Assembly (NCBI RefSeq): GCF_001641265.1
Contig: NW_020167542.1
Coordinates: 1-64,000 of the forward strand
Length of the DNA: 64,000 bases
From: Pseudogymnoascus destructans
Lineage: Eukaryota > Ascomycota > Leotiomycetes > Thelebolales > Thelebolaceae
Reading direction: 5' to 3'
In this document: one piece after another, positions 10,565 through 22,471 of the stretch
Layout: each line of letters starts with the position of its first letter
Position numbering within the stretch: position 1 is the stretch's first letter
Translations under genes and position numbers: made by a program
Notes under the pieces: model-generated
Seen by the model: only the letters and a program-made list of their open reading frames with translations
Database searches by the model: none
What the model was told of the DNA's origin: nothing

Positions 10565-12424
10565 ACGTACATGTATAGCGAAAGCGCCAAACAAGCGAAA
10601 GCGCCAAAATGATGCGGTGACCAAACCCCCCAACTAAATGTTAAATTCCTCAACAACAAAACATGCCCCATAAAAACGATGAAAGCCAATTAGTGCTAGC
10701 TATCCAGGCTATGCAAAGCGACCCAAAGTTACGCCTTCGAGTTGCTGCTAGGATCTATTCTGTGGACCACCACAAGCTAGGTCGTCGTCTAGAAGGTGTA
10801 CCTTCACGACGCGATATCCAAGCCAACTCACGGAAATTAACTAACCTAGAGGAGTCCGTCCTTGTTCAGTATATACTCGACCTAGCTGCCAAAGGGTTTC
10901 CTCCTCGGCTGTCTGTTGTTGAAGATATGGCAAGTCGACTACTTGCAACACGCGACGCGTCACGCGTTGGGTCGCGTTGGGCTTCAAACTTTGTTAAGCG
11001 GCGTGTAGAGCTCCAGACACGCTTTCAGCGCAAATACGACTACCAGAGGGCTAAGTGCGAAGATCCAGAAGTTATTAATGGCTGGTTTGAGCTTGTGCGT
11101 AACACAATTGCGAAATATGGTATCGATGAAGCAGATATCTACAACTTTGATGAGACTGGGTTTATGATGGGCGTTATCTCAACTGCTATGGTTGTAACAA
11201 GCTCAGACGGGCGGGCAAAAGCAAAGAAGGTACAGCCTGGTAATCGGGAATGGGTTACAGTAATCCAAGGCGTTAGTTCTCAAGGTTGGGCAGTACCACC
11301 ATTTATCATTGTTGCAGGCAAAAACCACCTTACATCTTGGTATGAGAATAGTGGATTTTCAAGCGATTGGGTGATTTCTGTTACTGAAAATGGCTGGACT
11401 ACAAACGAGAGAGGCATGGATTGGATTCAGCACTTTGAGAAGCATACAAAGGCCCGGAGTGTTGGTGGTTATCGCTTGTTAGTCCTTGATGGTCATGAGA
11501 GCCACCACTCAGATGAGTTTGAGGAGTACTGCAAGGAACACAACATTATTACGCTTTGTATGCCTGCTCACTCTTCTCATCTACTCCAGCCACTTGATGT
11601 TGGCTGTTTCGGCCCGTTAAAGCAGGCCTATGGTCGGCAAATTGAAGATATGATGCAGGCTCATATTTCTCATATTACAAAGGATGACTTCTTTCCTGCC
11701 TTCCACGCTGCATTTAACACTACAATGACAGAAAGTAACATTTGAGGCGGGTTCCGAGGGGCAGGGCTTCTTCCATTTGACCCTGAGAGAGTGATATCTA
11801 CACTTGATCTTAAGTTAAGGACACCAACGCCTCCAAGCTCCCGCCCAGGTACTGCTCAACCTTGGGTTTCTCAGACACCAAACAACCCAATTGAAGCTAT
11901 GTCACAGTCTACATTTATTAAAACTCGGATTTCACGCCATCAAAATAGCTCTCCAACCTCAATCTATGCAGCTGTTGACCAGTTTACAAAGGGTGCATCG
12001 CAAATAATGCATCAATTAGCACTGCTAAAGGGAGAGAACCAAAACCTACGACAGGCAAATGAAGTACTAAGCAAGCGCCGGAGAGCTAGGAAAACACGAC
12101 TACAGCAAGGAGGATCACTTAGTCAACAAGGGGCGCAAGAGCTACAGGATGAGAGGGATGTTGTGCAGCAGGTAGAGCAGGAAATAAGGGCAAGCCGTGG
12201 TCGGAAGCCAAGGGAAGAAACCCGTGCCCGTCGCTGTGGCAAGTGTGGTGAGACTGGGCACAATGCGCGCACGTGTCAGATTGTAATAGACACCTCTGAG
12301 GAAGAGGACTCCGAGTAGTTTCAATTGATTTCTAATGTTGTGGTAGATTTATCGCAATGTTTGTCGTGAGGGTAGATAATTTTGGCGCTTTCGCTTGTTT
12401 GGCGCTTTCGCTATACATGTACGT
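10565..12424 (+). mobile_element. Pogo/Fot1-type element Z1, 1860 bp
   Basis: Terminal inverted repeats start ACGTACATGTATAGCGAAAG and contain the motif AGCGAAAGCGCCAAA twice. TA lies on both sides (10563-10564, 12425-12426). It is the same length as Z2 (24981-26840), in inverted orientation and almost identical. A truncated relative, Z3, lies at 28762-29275. Confidence 0.95.
10663..12318 (+). pseudogene. Z1 transposase with one in-frame TGA
   Basis: A single frame runs for about 551 codons with one TGA at 11743-11745, after 360 residues. Residues 1-60 are a helix-turn-helix domain, 60-135 a CENP-B-type domain, then the catalytic D163 (NFDETGF), D276 (LVLDGHES) and D312 (LQPLDVG), spaced DD35D as in pogo. 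All three catalytic residues precede the stop. After it come a coiled coil, a basic stretch and a CCHC knuckle (CGKCGETGHNARTC). The stop probably replaces an arginine CGA (compare SGFRGAGL in W). Z2 has the same stop, so either it arose before both copies moved or the 360-residue form works. I favour a defective protein mobilised in trans. Confidence 0.85.
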
Positions 12425-12979
12425 TATATTAGATGCAATATTGCAAAAAACTTAGATATCCTGATAAGCAATCCTTCTGTGCCTTTTTGAATACAAACTG
12501 TATTCGGTCAACATTCAATTGTTTAGGTGTTAAGTATTGTGAATATCTAGATCCTAGTATTCAGAGTATGAATCATACTTAGTTATTAGCGTAACATTAT
12601 GCGACTTGACATTGACTTTACACAAACTTCCATCAGGCATTGCAGCGCGGCAATAAACTTTTCCACTAACAAGGATTATGTTTCCCTTTTGCATATTACC
12701 TGTTAGGTAACAGGTGCCGTTTAATCCCCCCTCCTTCACTCCCGTACCCCTGTCGTCCAATCATCGCCCGCCTCTCAGCACAAAGACCCTCTGTACTCTT
12801 TTTTGAAATCCCAACGACCAGGCCTCAACCTCCATGTACGTACCACACCGTTGCTGATAAATCAACGACCCCATGGGCGGGGTAGTGGGCGGGTGGACAT
12901 ACGGTGAGTATAATGAGTCCCTGCTAGGGATTGGGGGGTTTAGGGGTTTTGGGGGTTTTGGTTTAGGGGTGTGATTCTT

Positions 12980-13002
12980 CACTGCACTGCACTGCACTGC
13001 AC
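12980..13002. repeat. CACTG pentanucleotide microsatellite
   Basis: Four to five tandem CACTG units, 466 bp upstream of the yap1-like start codon. Confidence 0.85.
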
Positions 13003-13079
13003 CTTACTTTCCGTTCGTTCGCCACTTAACTCGCACTTACTCGCAGTACCGCCGACTACTCGCAGTACCACCGACTCCC

Positions 13080-13290
13080 TTACCACCAACTACTCCCACT
13101 ACTCCCACTACTCCCACTACCACCGACCCACTACCACCGACTACTCCCACTACTACCACCACCACCACCACACCACCACTACCACACCACCACTACCACC
13201 ACTACCACCACCACTGGTAGACTACCACCACCACTACCACCCACCACTACACCACCACTACCACTACCACTACCCTTCAACCACCACCCA
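13080..13290. repeat. Imperfect CCACTACCACCA-type simple repeat
   Basis: A pyrimidine-rich, ACC/ACT-based low-complexity tract just upstream of the yap1-like coding region. It opens long spurious frames on both strands. Confidence 0.8.
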
Positions 13291-13467
13291 CCACCCCACC
13301 CATCCCGCTTCCCGCCTCTTCTCTTCTCTCTTCCAACCCTCACACCAAAACCCGCTCCTGAACTCACCGGAATCTCGCTGGCTGAGTCCCGCCTCAAACC
13401 CTCTCTCTCTCTCGTTCGTTCACCAAAACATCTCCAGACAACGACAACCTCGCGGCACACCGACGAA

Positions 13468-15517
13468 ATGGCCTCCGCTACCACCAACGGCTTCCATGCG
13501 CCGAATTTCATCCTCTTCCCCCACCAGCAGGACCTCCTCTTCACCGCCCTCAATTCCAACCGCACCACTGCGGCGGACCAGCAGAACGGCGACGCCCAGA
13601 CCATTGCTCCTGCCGCCTTTGACAACACCACCACATCGCCGCTCCAGGCGCCCGGATCCGGGAGCCTGACGAACCTCAACGAGAGCCCGTTCATCGATTA
13701 CGACTACGACTTCGACAACGACGCCAGCTATGGCGAGTACGACTTCAGCAACCTCCCGCAGGGCCAGATGATTGGCAACCTGCCCGGTACGTCATCGGAT
13801 GGCGATGCGGGGGCGAACGAGTCCCACGACAAGCGCGGCCTGTCGGACGACGAGGAGAACGACGATGAGCCGGATGGCAAGCGCAGGGATGGCGACGATA
13901 AGACGTCCAAGAAGCTGGGGAGGAAGCCACTAACTTCAGAACCGACATCGGTAAGCCTTCGCTGCTCCGCTGTCGACGAACTGAGTTCTGACTATTTTGA
14001 TGTAGAAACGCAAGGCGCAGAACCGCGCGGCACAACGTGCTTTCCGTGAGCGCAAGGAGAAGCACCTCAAGGACCTCGAGACTAAGGTTCAGGATCTGGA
14101 GAAGGCATCCGAGGCGGCGAACCATGAGAATCTCATCTTGCGCGCCAAGGTGGACAAGATGACCGCGGAGCTGAAGGAATACAAGCAGGCTGCGGTGAGC
14201 CGGCAGACTGGAAACCCTCTGATGCCCATGCTGTCGACGTATCAGAAGGCGAGTCAGGCCCCCCACAACCCCAACGACGTCAACTTCTCCTTTGAGTTCC
14301 CCAAGTTCGGCCAGCTCCCCGGACCTCCCGTTCTCAGCAAGCCTTCCAAGTCAACGACATCACCCGGCGAAGCCCCATCCCGCTCAACAAGCTTCACAAG
14401 CAACCTCAGCCCCCTAGACAGCGGTTCGCGCAACTCCCTCAGCTTCGGCTCGAACCAGAACCTCGCCAACACAAACCAGTCCAACAACAACTACTCCGGC
14501 AACGGCGCGGCGCTCGAGGGAATGACCAACGGCAACTTCGACTACATGGTCCACCACAACAAAGGCAGCACCTCCGCCTCCAGCGCCGACTCCGGCAGTG
14601 GCCCAACCAGCACCGGTCACAACACATCACACTCCTCCCCCACCTCCTCCAACTCCCACCACGGCACCAGCTCCTCGTGCGACACCTCGCCTGAACCCTA
14701 CACGCAATCCCCTCCCGCATCCAAAACCGCCGCCGCCGCCGCCGCAGCCGCAACCACAACACTCTCCACCATCGGCGAGGAATCCCACGCCGACCCGGCA
14801 ATCGACAGCCAATCCTCCTTCTACTCCAAGCTCTCGCAAGTCTGCGGCTCTGCCTCCCAACCAATCCCACGCACCATGACCTCTCCCCCTCTCGCCCCCT
14901 CCACCACCGCACCCACCCCCGCTTCTAACTCCTCCTTCGACATCAATTCCCTCGACTGGCTGGCGGCGCAGAACGGGAACCAGTTCGATCCGCAGCTGTT
15001 TGGGGATTATCGCGAGCCGCATGATAATATCCTGACGGGGTTGTATGATGATTCGTTTTTTACTGAGGCGTTTGCTATCCCTGGGGAGTTCTCGGGGAGT
15101 CCGTTTACGTTGGATGCTACGCCGCAGTCGCAGCAGACCCAGCAGACGACGCAGCAGCAGCACCACCAGGGAGGGAAGAAGGATTTGATTGGGGAGATTG
15201 ACGCACAGCTTGGTGAGGAGGAGGTGGTACCTGCTGCGAGCGAGATGCTCACGTGCACGAATATGTGGTATGTCCCCCATCCTAAAATAGCTGCATTAGA
15301 AACGCAGACTAACAAGTTCGCTAGGGAACAAATCCAAGCCTGCCCCGCCGTCCAGAACGGCGAGATCGACATGGACAGCCTGTGCTCGCAACTCCAGCAG
15401 AAAGCCAAGTGTAGCGGTGAGGGCCCTGTCATTCAGGAGACGGATTTTAAGGATGTGCTGGATACGATGTTTGCGCCGGGGGGGTTCCAGGCTTTCCCGC
15501 TGACTAAGGGGACTTGA
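13468..15517 (+). CDS. yap1: AP-1-like bZIP transcription factor (Yap1/PAP1 type)
   Basis: Coding exons are 13468-13950, 14006-15267 and 15325-15517, giving 645 residues. Both introns (55 and 57 bp) have GT/AG ends; the second is a multiple of three and could be misread as coding. Residues 162-181 begin the basic region (KRKAQNRAAQRAFRERKEKH), followed by a leucine zipper and a long Ser/Thr/Asn-rich middle. The C-terminal cysteine-rich domain has MLTC, CPAVQNGEID and SLCSQL. A partial N-terminal cysteine-rich site (SQVCGS) is also present. In the family, oxidised cysteines block nuclear export and the factor induces antioxidant genes. Splicing after 'NMW' restores the conserved spacing to NGEID. 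The gene looks intact although transposons flank it on both sides. Confidence 0.95.
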
Positions 15518-16736
15518 GCACGCAGCGCGCGCAGGGCTTTTACTAGGTACTTGGCTTGCACTGGGACGGGGACGGGATCTGGGGTGGATTGGAATGACAT
15601 GAGTAAAATGGGAAACGGAATGGAAAGGGAACGTGGCATGCTACGGCGTCACGAGTGCGTAGGGGTGAATGGGGTGTCTGGAATGGAAATTTTGATAGCT
15701 GGTATTTGGGCTACAAACTGGAGGGGTTTTACGGTGTTCTTGCCTTTATGCTTCTACTTCTTCTTTTAATGGCCCAGACAGAAACAATTTAATGGTTGCT
15801 TATACTCCCATCTTTTTTTTGGAAAAGGGGGGGGGGGCTTTCGATGATGAGGATTTTGGATGATTTGATGCGCAACGAGCGCCTTGTTTTTTGGTTTTAT
15901 GGGGTGACGCGTTCTGCTTTTCTTGTCTTTTTTTCCATTTCCACTCCATCACTTTTGAGTTCAGACGGTTTCGATCCCACGTTCCGATTCGCTCCCTTTC
16001 AATTCGTTTCGTTTCGCTTCGTTTCTAGGGGCATGGTGTGGGAAAGGAGATTATTATGAAAGGAGGATTGGAGAGGGGAGGGGGGGTATTTATATGTACG
16101 AAACGCGCACGCGCTTGCTATGGTTCATCGGAGGAGGGGAGGTGGTGGTGATATACAATGGAGGGATTAAGATGGGGGGGGGATGGATAATGCTACTACT
16201 ACTACTGCTCACTCATAAATACTCTGGTACTATACTATATTATGCATGCTCTTACGGATGCTATAAAATTTGAGTTCCGTGAGTTAATAGATGGATACAG
16301 GGGACGAGACGGTCAGTGTGGTAGTTATCTGGCGTAGCAGTATTGCAAGTTATATGATAAAAAAAGGATTGGTCTCCCTGATATTCTCTAACTCTCACAT
16401 TTTCTCTCCTCGCCCACCCTGTTTATTATATAGAATAGGTCTAGGAGGAGTAACGATACTAGGGCCGACCCATCGTTAATATCTTGCACGGCCGACTGTA
16501 GACTTGCGAGGATTAGGCATCTCTACTAGAGGTGCGATGGTAAGTGACTTTGAAGTTTCTGTTAATGGAAACTTGATAACTAGCTACTATATTATGCGAG
16601 TGGTTCTAAGGCTACCAGTGGCTAGTTTTGTCTAATAACACTGCTGTATAAAACAGTTAAACGTGTATATATAACCTGGCGCTTTTATAAAGGGGGATAA
16701 ATAGTATGGTGAGTATTTAAGTAAGTAAGTTGTATA
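15518..16736. other. yap1-like 3' flank, no gene seen
   Basis: Contains the probable 3' untranslated region and then AT-rich sequence with short G and CTA runs. No gene, RNA or element could be supported. Confidence 0.5.
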
Positions 16737-16738
16737 AC

Positions 16739-18577
16739 GTGGTTTATCAGTACGTCGGACATATCAGTACCTCGGACACTTTTCCCGAATTTCCTACCCT
16801 CTAACTTCACAACGCGTTTTTTCCACCTTTTATTATGTCAGTGATTACCCAAGAAGCAAAAATCATTCTAGCTATTGAGGCTATCCGAACATCAAAAAAT
16901 CTAAGTCGTCGGAAGGCTGCTAAGCTCTATGAAGTACCTCATTCTACACTCTGCGACAGAATGAACGGCCGAACTACTGTCTACGAACGCCGGCCTGCAA
17001 TGATGAAATTAACTATACTAGAAGAGGAGGTGGTTATTCGGAATATACTTGATATGGATTCAAGAGGATTTGCACCCCGGCTTGCTGGTGTAGAAGATAT
17101 GGCAAATTTTATACTCGAATCGCGTGGAGGGAGGCGCGTCGGGAAGCTCTGGGCCCACCGATTTGTACAACGACGTCCAGAATTAAAGATGCGTTTTAAT
17201 CGCGTTTACGACTTCCAAAGGGCCTTGTGCGAAGATCCTGAACTAATTGGCGCGTGGTTTCGACTAGTGGAAAATATGAGGGCAAAATATGGTGTTTTGG
17301 ACTGCGACTTCTATAACTTTGACGAAACTGGGTTTATGATGGGTGTGATTTGCCCTGCAATGGTTGTTACCCGTGCAGATCGACTTGGCAGAGGTAAGGC
17401 AGTTCAGCCAGGGAATCGGGAATGGGCTACAGCGATTGCTTGTATCAACAGTGACGGCTGGAGTATTCCTCCATTTTTGGTAGTTAAAGGCAAGAATCAT
17501 CTTGCAAATTGGTATACAGACGGCGGCCTTCCACACAACTGGGTTGTTAAACTGACAAGCAATGGATGGACAAACAATGAGACGGGTCTAGAATGGTTGA
17601 AACACTTCGACAAACATACTGCTGTTCGTGCAAGGGGTCCATATCGAATGCTGGTGTTAGACGGGCATGAGAGTCATGAATCGGCCGAGTTCCAAGAGTA
17701 CTGCAAGGCACACAACATTATAACTCTTGGACTACCTCCCCACTCGTCTCATTTAACTCAGCCACTTGATGTCGGGTGCTTTAGTGTGTTGAAGCGGGCA
17801 TATGGTCGGCAGATTGAGACCTTCATTAAGGCTCATATCAACCACATTACCAAGGTCGAGTTCTTTCTTGCCTTTAGAGCAGCATATCTGGAATCCATGA
17901 CAGCCCAAAACGCCCAGTCCGGGTTCCGCGGAGCTGGCTTAGTGCCTTTCGACCTGCAAGCAGTGCTTTCAAAGCTTGACGTGAGGTTACGGACTCCAAC
18001 TCCCTCTAGACCCTCTACTGCCAACACCAACCCTTGGGTCTCCCAGACCCCTTCCAACCCAACTGAAGCTCTTTCACAAACAACCCTCGTTCGAAATCGA
18101 ATTGCCCGTCACCAAGGAAGCTCGCCAACTCCACTCTTCGGGACAGTTATTGCATTGGCAAAGGGTACGGAGCGACTAGCACATGAGAACACCCTTCTGT
18201 CTGCTGAGGTACGTACCCTTCGAGCAGCCAACGAAGCCCTTAGCAAATGCCGCAGGGCTAAAAAGGCTGGTGTCCATGAAGGAGGTGCACTTATAGTAGA
18301 GGATGCACAGGCTATTATCGCACAGAAGGATGTGGATGAGCAGGTACGACGCGACGTACGTGCGGTTGGGAGTAGTCGCAAGGAGGGGCAACCGTCTAGG
18401 CGATGCTGTGGGATCTGTGGAAAAGCTGGTCATAATGCGCGAACTTGTCAAGAAGCTATAGATATGTCTAGTTCATCTTAATTTAATATGTTATGGTTGA
18501 TTTATTGATATTCAAAGTAGAATGCCAATGAAAAGTGTCCGAGGTACTGATATGTCCGACGTACTGATAAACCACGT
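16739..18577 (+). mobile_element. Pogo/Fot1-type element W, 1839 bp, apparently intact
   Basis: Terminal inverted repeats start ACGTGGTTTATCAGTACGTC and contain the motif CAGTACGTCGGACA / CAGTACCTCGGACA twice. TA lies on both sides (16737-16738, 18578-18579). It carries one uninterrupted transposase frame. Confidence 0.95.
16835..18481 (+). CDS. Element W transposase, 548 residues
   Basis: A full-length DDE transposase of the fungal pogo/Fot1 group. A pipsqueak helix-turn-helix lies at about residues 8-50 (RRKAAKLYEVPHSTLCDR) and a CENP-B-type domain at 58-135. The catalytic aspartates are D163 (FDETGF), D276 (LVLDGHES) and D312 (TQPLDVG), with DD35D spacing. A C-terminal coiled coil is followed by a CCHC knuckle (CGICGKAGHNARTC). 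In the family it binds the terminal repeats and cuts and pastes at TA. It is the only intact pogo transposase in the window and could in principle be active. Its terminal-repeat motif differs from Z, so it may not act on Z1/Z2. Confidence 0.95.
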   Translation: MSVITQEAKIILAIEAIRTSKNLSRRKAAKLYEVPHSTLCDRMNGRTTVYERRPAMMKLTILEEEVVIRNILDMDSRGFAPRLAGVEDMANFILESRGGRRVGKLWAHRFVQRRPELKMRFNRVYDFQRALCEDPELIGAWFRLVENMRAKYGVLDCDFYNFDETGFMMGVICPAMVVTRADRLGRGKAVQPGNREWATAIACINSDGWSIPPFLVVKGKNHLANWYTDGGLPHNWVVKLTSNGWTNNETGLEWLKHFDKHTAVRARGPYRMLVLDGHESHESAEFQEYCKAHNIITLGLPPHSSHLTQPLDVGCFSVLKRAYGRQIETFIKAHINHITKVEFFLAFRAAYLESMTAQNAQSGFRGAGLVPFDLQAVLSKLDVRLRTPTPSRPSTANTNPWVSQTPSNPTEALSQTTLVRNRIARHQGSSPTPLFGTVIALAKGTERLAHENTLLSAEVRTLRAANEALSKCRRAKKAGVHEGGALIVEDAQAIIAQKDVDEQVRRDVRAVGSSRKEGQPSRRCCGICGKAGHNARTCQEAIDMSSSS

Positions 18578-18579
18578 TA

Positions 18580-18924
18580 AATCAAGTAGCTAGAGCCTTA
18601 ATTACCTAAGGTATATTAAGGTCACACCCTTATTAGCTATAATACACCAAGGCAAAAATAAAGGACTATCTTAAGAGCTGACAACCCTGATGAGCAGCTT
18701 TGCGACTTCGCTGTCATTAGTGTGCACCTTGGGAACTAGATCTCTCTTCCTTGGTCCTATATTGCCACTTCCCTGAACCATTGTATAAAAAGGGTCCCTA
18801 TAAGCCTGACTTCTCTTTCAATCTATTCTCTCAACCCCACAATATCCTGTGTATCCTCATTAAGATCTGCCTCAAAACTCTCAATCGTTGCTAGGACAAT
18901 GTCTATATGCTAGCAGTTCTCACT
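18580..18924. other. Unassigned sequence, possibly an LTR remnant
   Basis: A TATA-like GTATAAAAAGGGTCCC followed by a pyrimidine-rich stretch resembles an LTR promoter. It borders the gypsy remnant at 18925 but has no clear partner repeat in the window. Confidence 0.3.
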
Positions 18925-21900
18925 GTGTTTACAAAGTTCTCCCATTTGGACTTACGAATGGCCTAGCAACATTCCAATGATATATGAATAAAACATTAAT
19001 GGAATACATAAACAAATTCGTCACTGCATACATGGATGATCTTCTCGTCTATAGCACAAGTAAGGAGGAACATATTAAGCATGTCAAAATGGTTCTACAA
19101 AAGCTTCGAGAAGCAGGACTAAAAGCAGATATAGCAAAATGCAAATCTTTGTTCAAGAGACAAAATTCATAGGACTCATCATTAGAGTTAATGGAATTCG
19201 CATAGATCCTAGAAAGGTAAACACTATACTTGATTGGAAAGCACCAAAATCATTACAGGACACGCAAGCTTTTATCAGATTCTGTGTGTTCTATCGAAGG
19301 TTTATTAAGAACTATTCAAACATCATGAAACCACTCGTCAACTTAACGAAAAAAAGACCATGTCTTCGAATGGACAGAAGCATGTTAGGAAGCATTCACG
19401 CTTCTAAAAAAGACTGTCATAGAAGCCCTAGTCTTACGACATTTTGATAGAGAGAAGACAGCCTATGTTGAAGCTGATGCCTTAGATTTTATTTCCTTTA
19501 GGGTACTGTCATAGAAAGATCACAAGGGAATCCTACATCCAGTTGCCTTCTTCTCTAAGAAAATGGCACCTGTAGAATGCAACTACGAGATCTATGACAA
19601 GGAGTCCTTGCGATTATTCAGTATTTTGAAGCATGGAGAATAGAGATTGAAGGCATAGCAATGCCAGTCTAAGTCCTATCAGACCACAAGAGCCTTAAGT
19701 ACTTTATAAGCACTAAGAAGCTTACTAGGCGACAAACTTATTAGGCAGAGTTTCTCTCTCGTTACAACTTTCAAATTGCATACCGACCTGGCAAACAGAA
19801 TGGGAAAGCAGATGCCCTTACTTGTAGGCTAGGGGATTGACTAGAAGGTAATAAGGAGGATGACCGACAAAAGCAGCAACTTCAAACAATGCTACTAATG
19901 ACAAAACTACACCTAGAACTAGTACAGCAGATGGAACTCCAAAGTCAAGAGCAGACACAAGATGCTCAATTAGCACCGATTCTACAGCAAGATCAAAGCA
20001 TCTACGACAAGATTTGAGCTGCACAGCTACAAGATCCAGTATGCACCAACACACTCCAAAGACAACAGAACAAAGAACGGCATAGTCCAGACATAGCTCT
20101 AGCCTACTGCGAGGCAAAAGAAGGGCTTCTATATTATCAAAACTGAATATGGGTATCAGAAAGCGTTTAGGTAGAATTTCTACAAGAAGTCCATGACCAG
20201 CTAGCAATTGGGACATCTAGGGGTTGGGAAGATGATGCTAGTTGTTAAAAGGCAGTATTACTGGTGTAATGGTGGGTGCACCAGATGTGAGAATCTAGCC
20301 ACCCAAGGAAGGGATGATTTTACTAAGACAACACACTGTCTTAGGAAACAGAGCCAATGGGTCGTAGCTTAGACTATTCCACAACGCAGCAATCAGGTGT
20401 ATGATGTAGTGGAGTGGTTTAGACAAGTTGTAACAAATGTTGAGTCTGAGAACTTAGGGATAAGTCAGAGCTTAGCACCTCACTGACTTTTCAGAAACAA
20501 GCAGTAACAAGATCAATGCTTGGAAGCTTGGAAAAGATGTGGAAGTATGTGATAGTCGATTTACTGTATTGTCTGCTTGCCCTTTCTTAAGGAAAGGGCA
20601 ATCCTATTTATGCTAAAGGAGTGTAGTTCTCTCATTTTCCAAGACTTTCCATGACTAACCAGGCTTGGTAACTGTAGTCGACGTAAGAGAATCCAATAGA
20701 ACCATCTCCTAGGTTCCTAGCCTATAGGAAGTGAAAGGCGGTCCAAGGTCAGAGTACCCCTATAGACAGATTATGTCATAACTTAACCAATCTTGTAGGT
20801 AACTAAGGAGCGATGATGTGTAATGAATCATAGAGGGTTGTAGAAGCTTTTGGAGCTATCGTTCATGTTCCTAGGCCTCTAGTTGATAGAGACATGTCAT
20901 GTGTAGTATTAGCCCAGTAACTAAGGAGTGATGTCATGTAATGAATCATAGAGGGTTGTAGAGATATGCTATGTGGTCATATCAGCCCAGTAACTAAGGA
21001 GCAATGATGTGTAATGAATCATAGAGAGTTGTAGCAATCGTTGAGTAGTATTGCTCTTGTTGTTGGTGTGACAAGCCAAAATATGTATAGTGACTTGTAG
21101 GTTTGAGGAGGAGATTTCTAAGTTTGCTCTTGAGTTTGATAGCAAACTGAGTGCAACGAATGTCAGTATGACAACTAGCCTCGAATGGACAAGACTATCA
21201 TCTAATACATCAAAAACTGCCATATCTAAAAAAGGTCAAAACCTACAAGAGACGCATATAATGGACTTCTACAACCAATTCCTGTTGGAAGGACATATCA
21301 CTCGATTTCATTACAGGATTACCATTATGTGAAGGAAACAATGCTATCCTTGTTATAGCTTGTCGATTAACAAAAGAACGTCACTTCATCCCATGCTTCG
21401 CAGGTCAAAAAGGCACTATAGCAGAAGCCATAGCACAGTTACTGCTCTAGCATGTATGGAAACACCATGGCCTGCCAAATTCAATTATTTGAGACAGAGG
21501 CCCCTAGTTTGTGGCTACAGTATGGAAAGTCTTATGCAAAGTTTAGAAAATCACAACAAAACTATCTATAGTATCCCACCCTGAAACAGATGGCTAGACT
21601 AAGAGGTTTAATGCAGAGCTAGAACAATACTTACGAGCTCATGTTAACTACCTACAAGACAACTGGGTTGGATACCTCTACATGGCAGAATTTGCAGCAA
21701 ATGCTTTTCCATCAGACTTAACAAAAGTTAGCCCATTTTTTGCAAATAAGGGTTTCGAGCCAAGAATAATACTCTGTCTCTAATTTGATATCTTAGTGAA
21801 GGTTTTCTGTTCTAGTTCTCTACAGTCTCCATCCGAGATTGAGAGAGTGTAATTTGATCTTGTAGAAATTCCCAAATATCTTTCATGCTTTAAGCTATGT

Positions 21901-22471
21901 CCTTGTGTTCCTGTAAGGTAGTTTGGAACTCGCTATTCTCTATATTGAGGTGTTGTCCCTCAGGTCATAGTGACAGCTATGGCACAGAGAGAGGGTGCCT
22001 ACAGTGCTGCGACCGAATCTCTGACAGACTTGATCAAAACCCCTCCGGCGGCTGACAAGCTTGCTGTTAAAAGGGCCAAGGATGCATCTAAAAAGCTTGA
22101 TTATAAGATTCTAGAACGAATTGGACAAGTGGCATATCGGCTAGAACTACTAGCAAGTATAAAGATACATCCTGTTTTTCATAGCAACTTGTTAAGACTT
22201 GATTCAAATGATGCATTACAAGGCCAACACCATGAACCACCACCTCTAATTATCATAGAAGATGAACTTGAATGGGAAGTTGAAGAAATCCTTGATTCTA
22301 AACACCTACTGGCAGCATGGAAGAACCACCTACTAGACAACACTTGGTATCCTGCTACAAATTTCAACAATGCGCCTGAACTCATGTAAGCTTTCTACTG
22401 AAAATACCCATAGAAGCTATGATGATTCTACTCTTGATTAGGAGATCAATCTTAATTAGGGGGGGTGGTAG
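18925..22471 (+). pseudogene. Gypsy remnant G4: pol pieces with chromodomain, nested insertion
   Basis: Starts inside RT ('KVLPFGLTNG', then AYMDDLLVYS) and continues through connection and RNase H regions with many stops and shifts. The integrase zinc finger is interrupted by LTR-like copy C (20265-21173). The chain resumes with integrase core pieces and ends with a chromodomain-like segment (22050-22389; WEVEEIL, NTWYPATNF). A purine tract (TTAGGGGGGGTGG) precedes the 3' LTR at 22472. Unlike el1, el3 and G5, only about 80 bp separate the chromodomain from the LTR, so there is no antisense gene. The 5' half is missing. Confidence 0.85.
20265..21173. repeat. LTR-like element copy C, 909 bp, with 5-bp target duplication
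   Basis: Begins TGTAATGG and ends GTATGACA. The flanks are ACTGG (20260-20264) and ACTAG (21174-21178). Removing the element and one flank copy rejoins an integrase zinc-finger frame (YYWP...YIKNCHI), which fixes the boundaries and shows a 5-bp target duplication as made by LTR retrotransposons. Confidence 0.88.

Larger units (their letters stand above)
12427..13467. promoter_or_regulatory. Upstream and leader region of the yap1-like gene
   Basis: About 1 kb with no convincing gene on either strand. The first 300 bp are AT-rich. From 12980 the plus strand is strongly pyrimidine-rich with simple repeats up to the ATG. This is a plausible promoter and 5' leader, but no specific site could be named. 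Confidence 0.4.

Noticed and set aside
12971..13694. Long overlapping frames on both strands before the yap1 gene
   Set aside because: They arise from the ACC/ACT simple repeat, have extreme composition and no start, splice or family signals; they overlap the real first exon.
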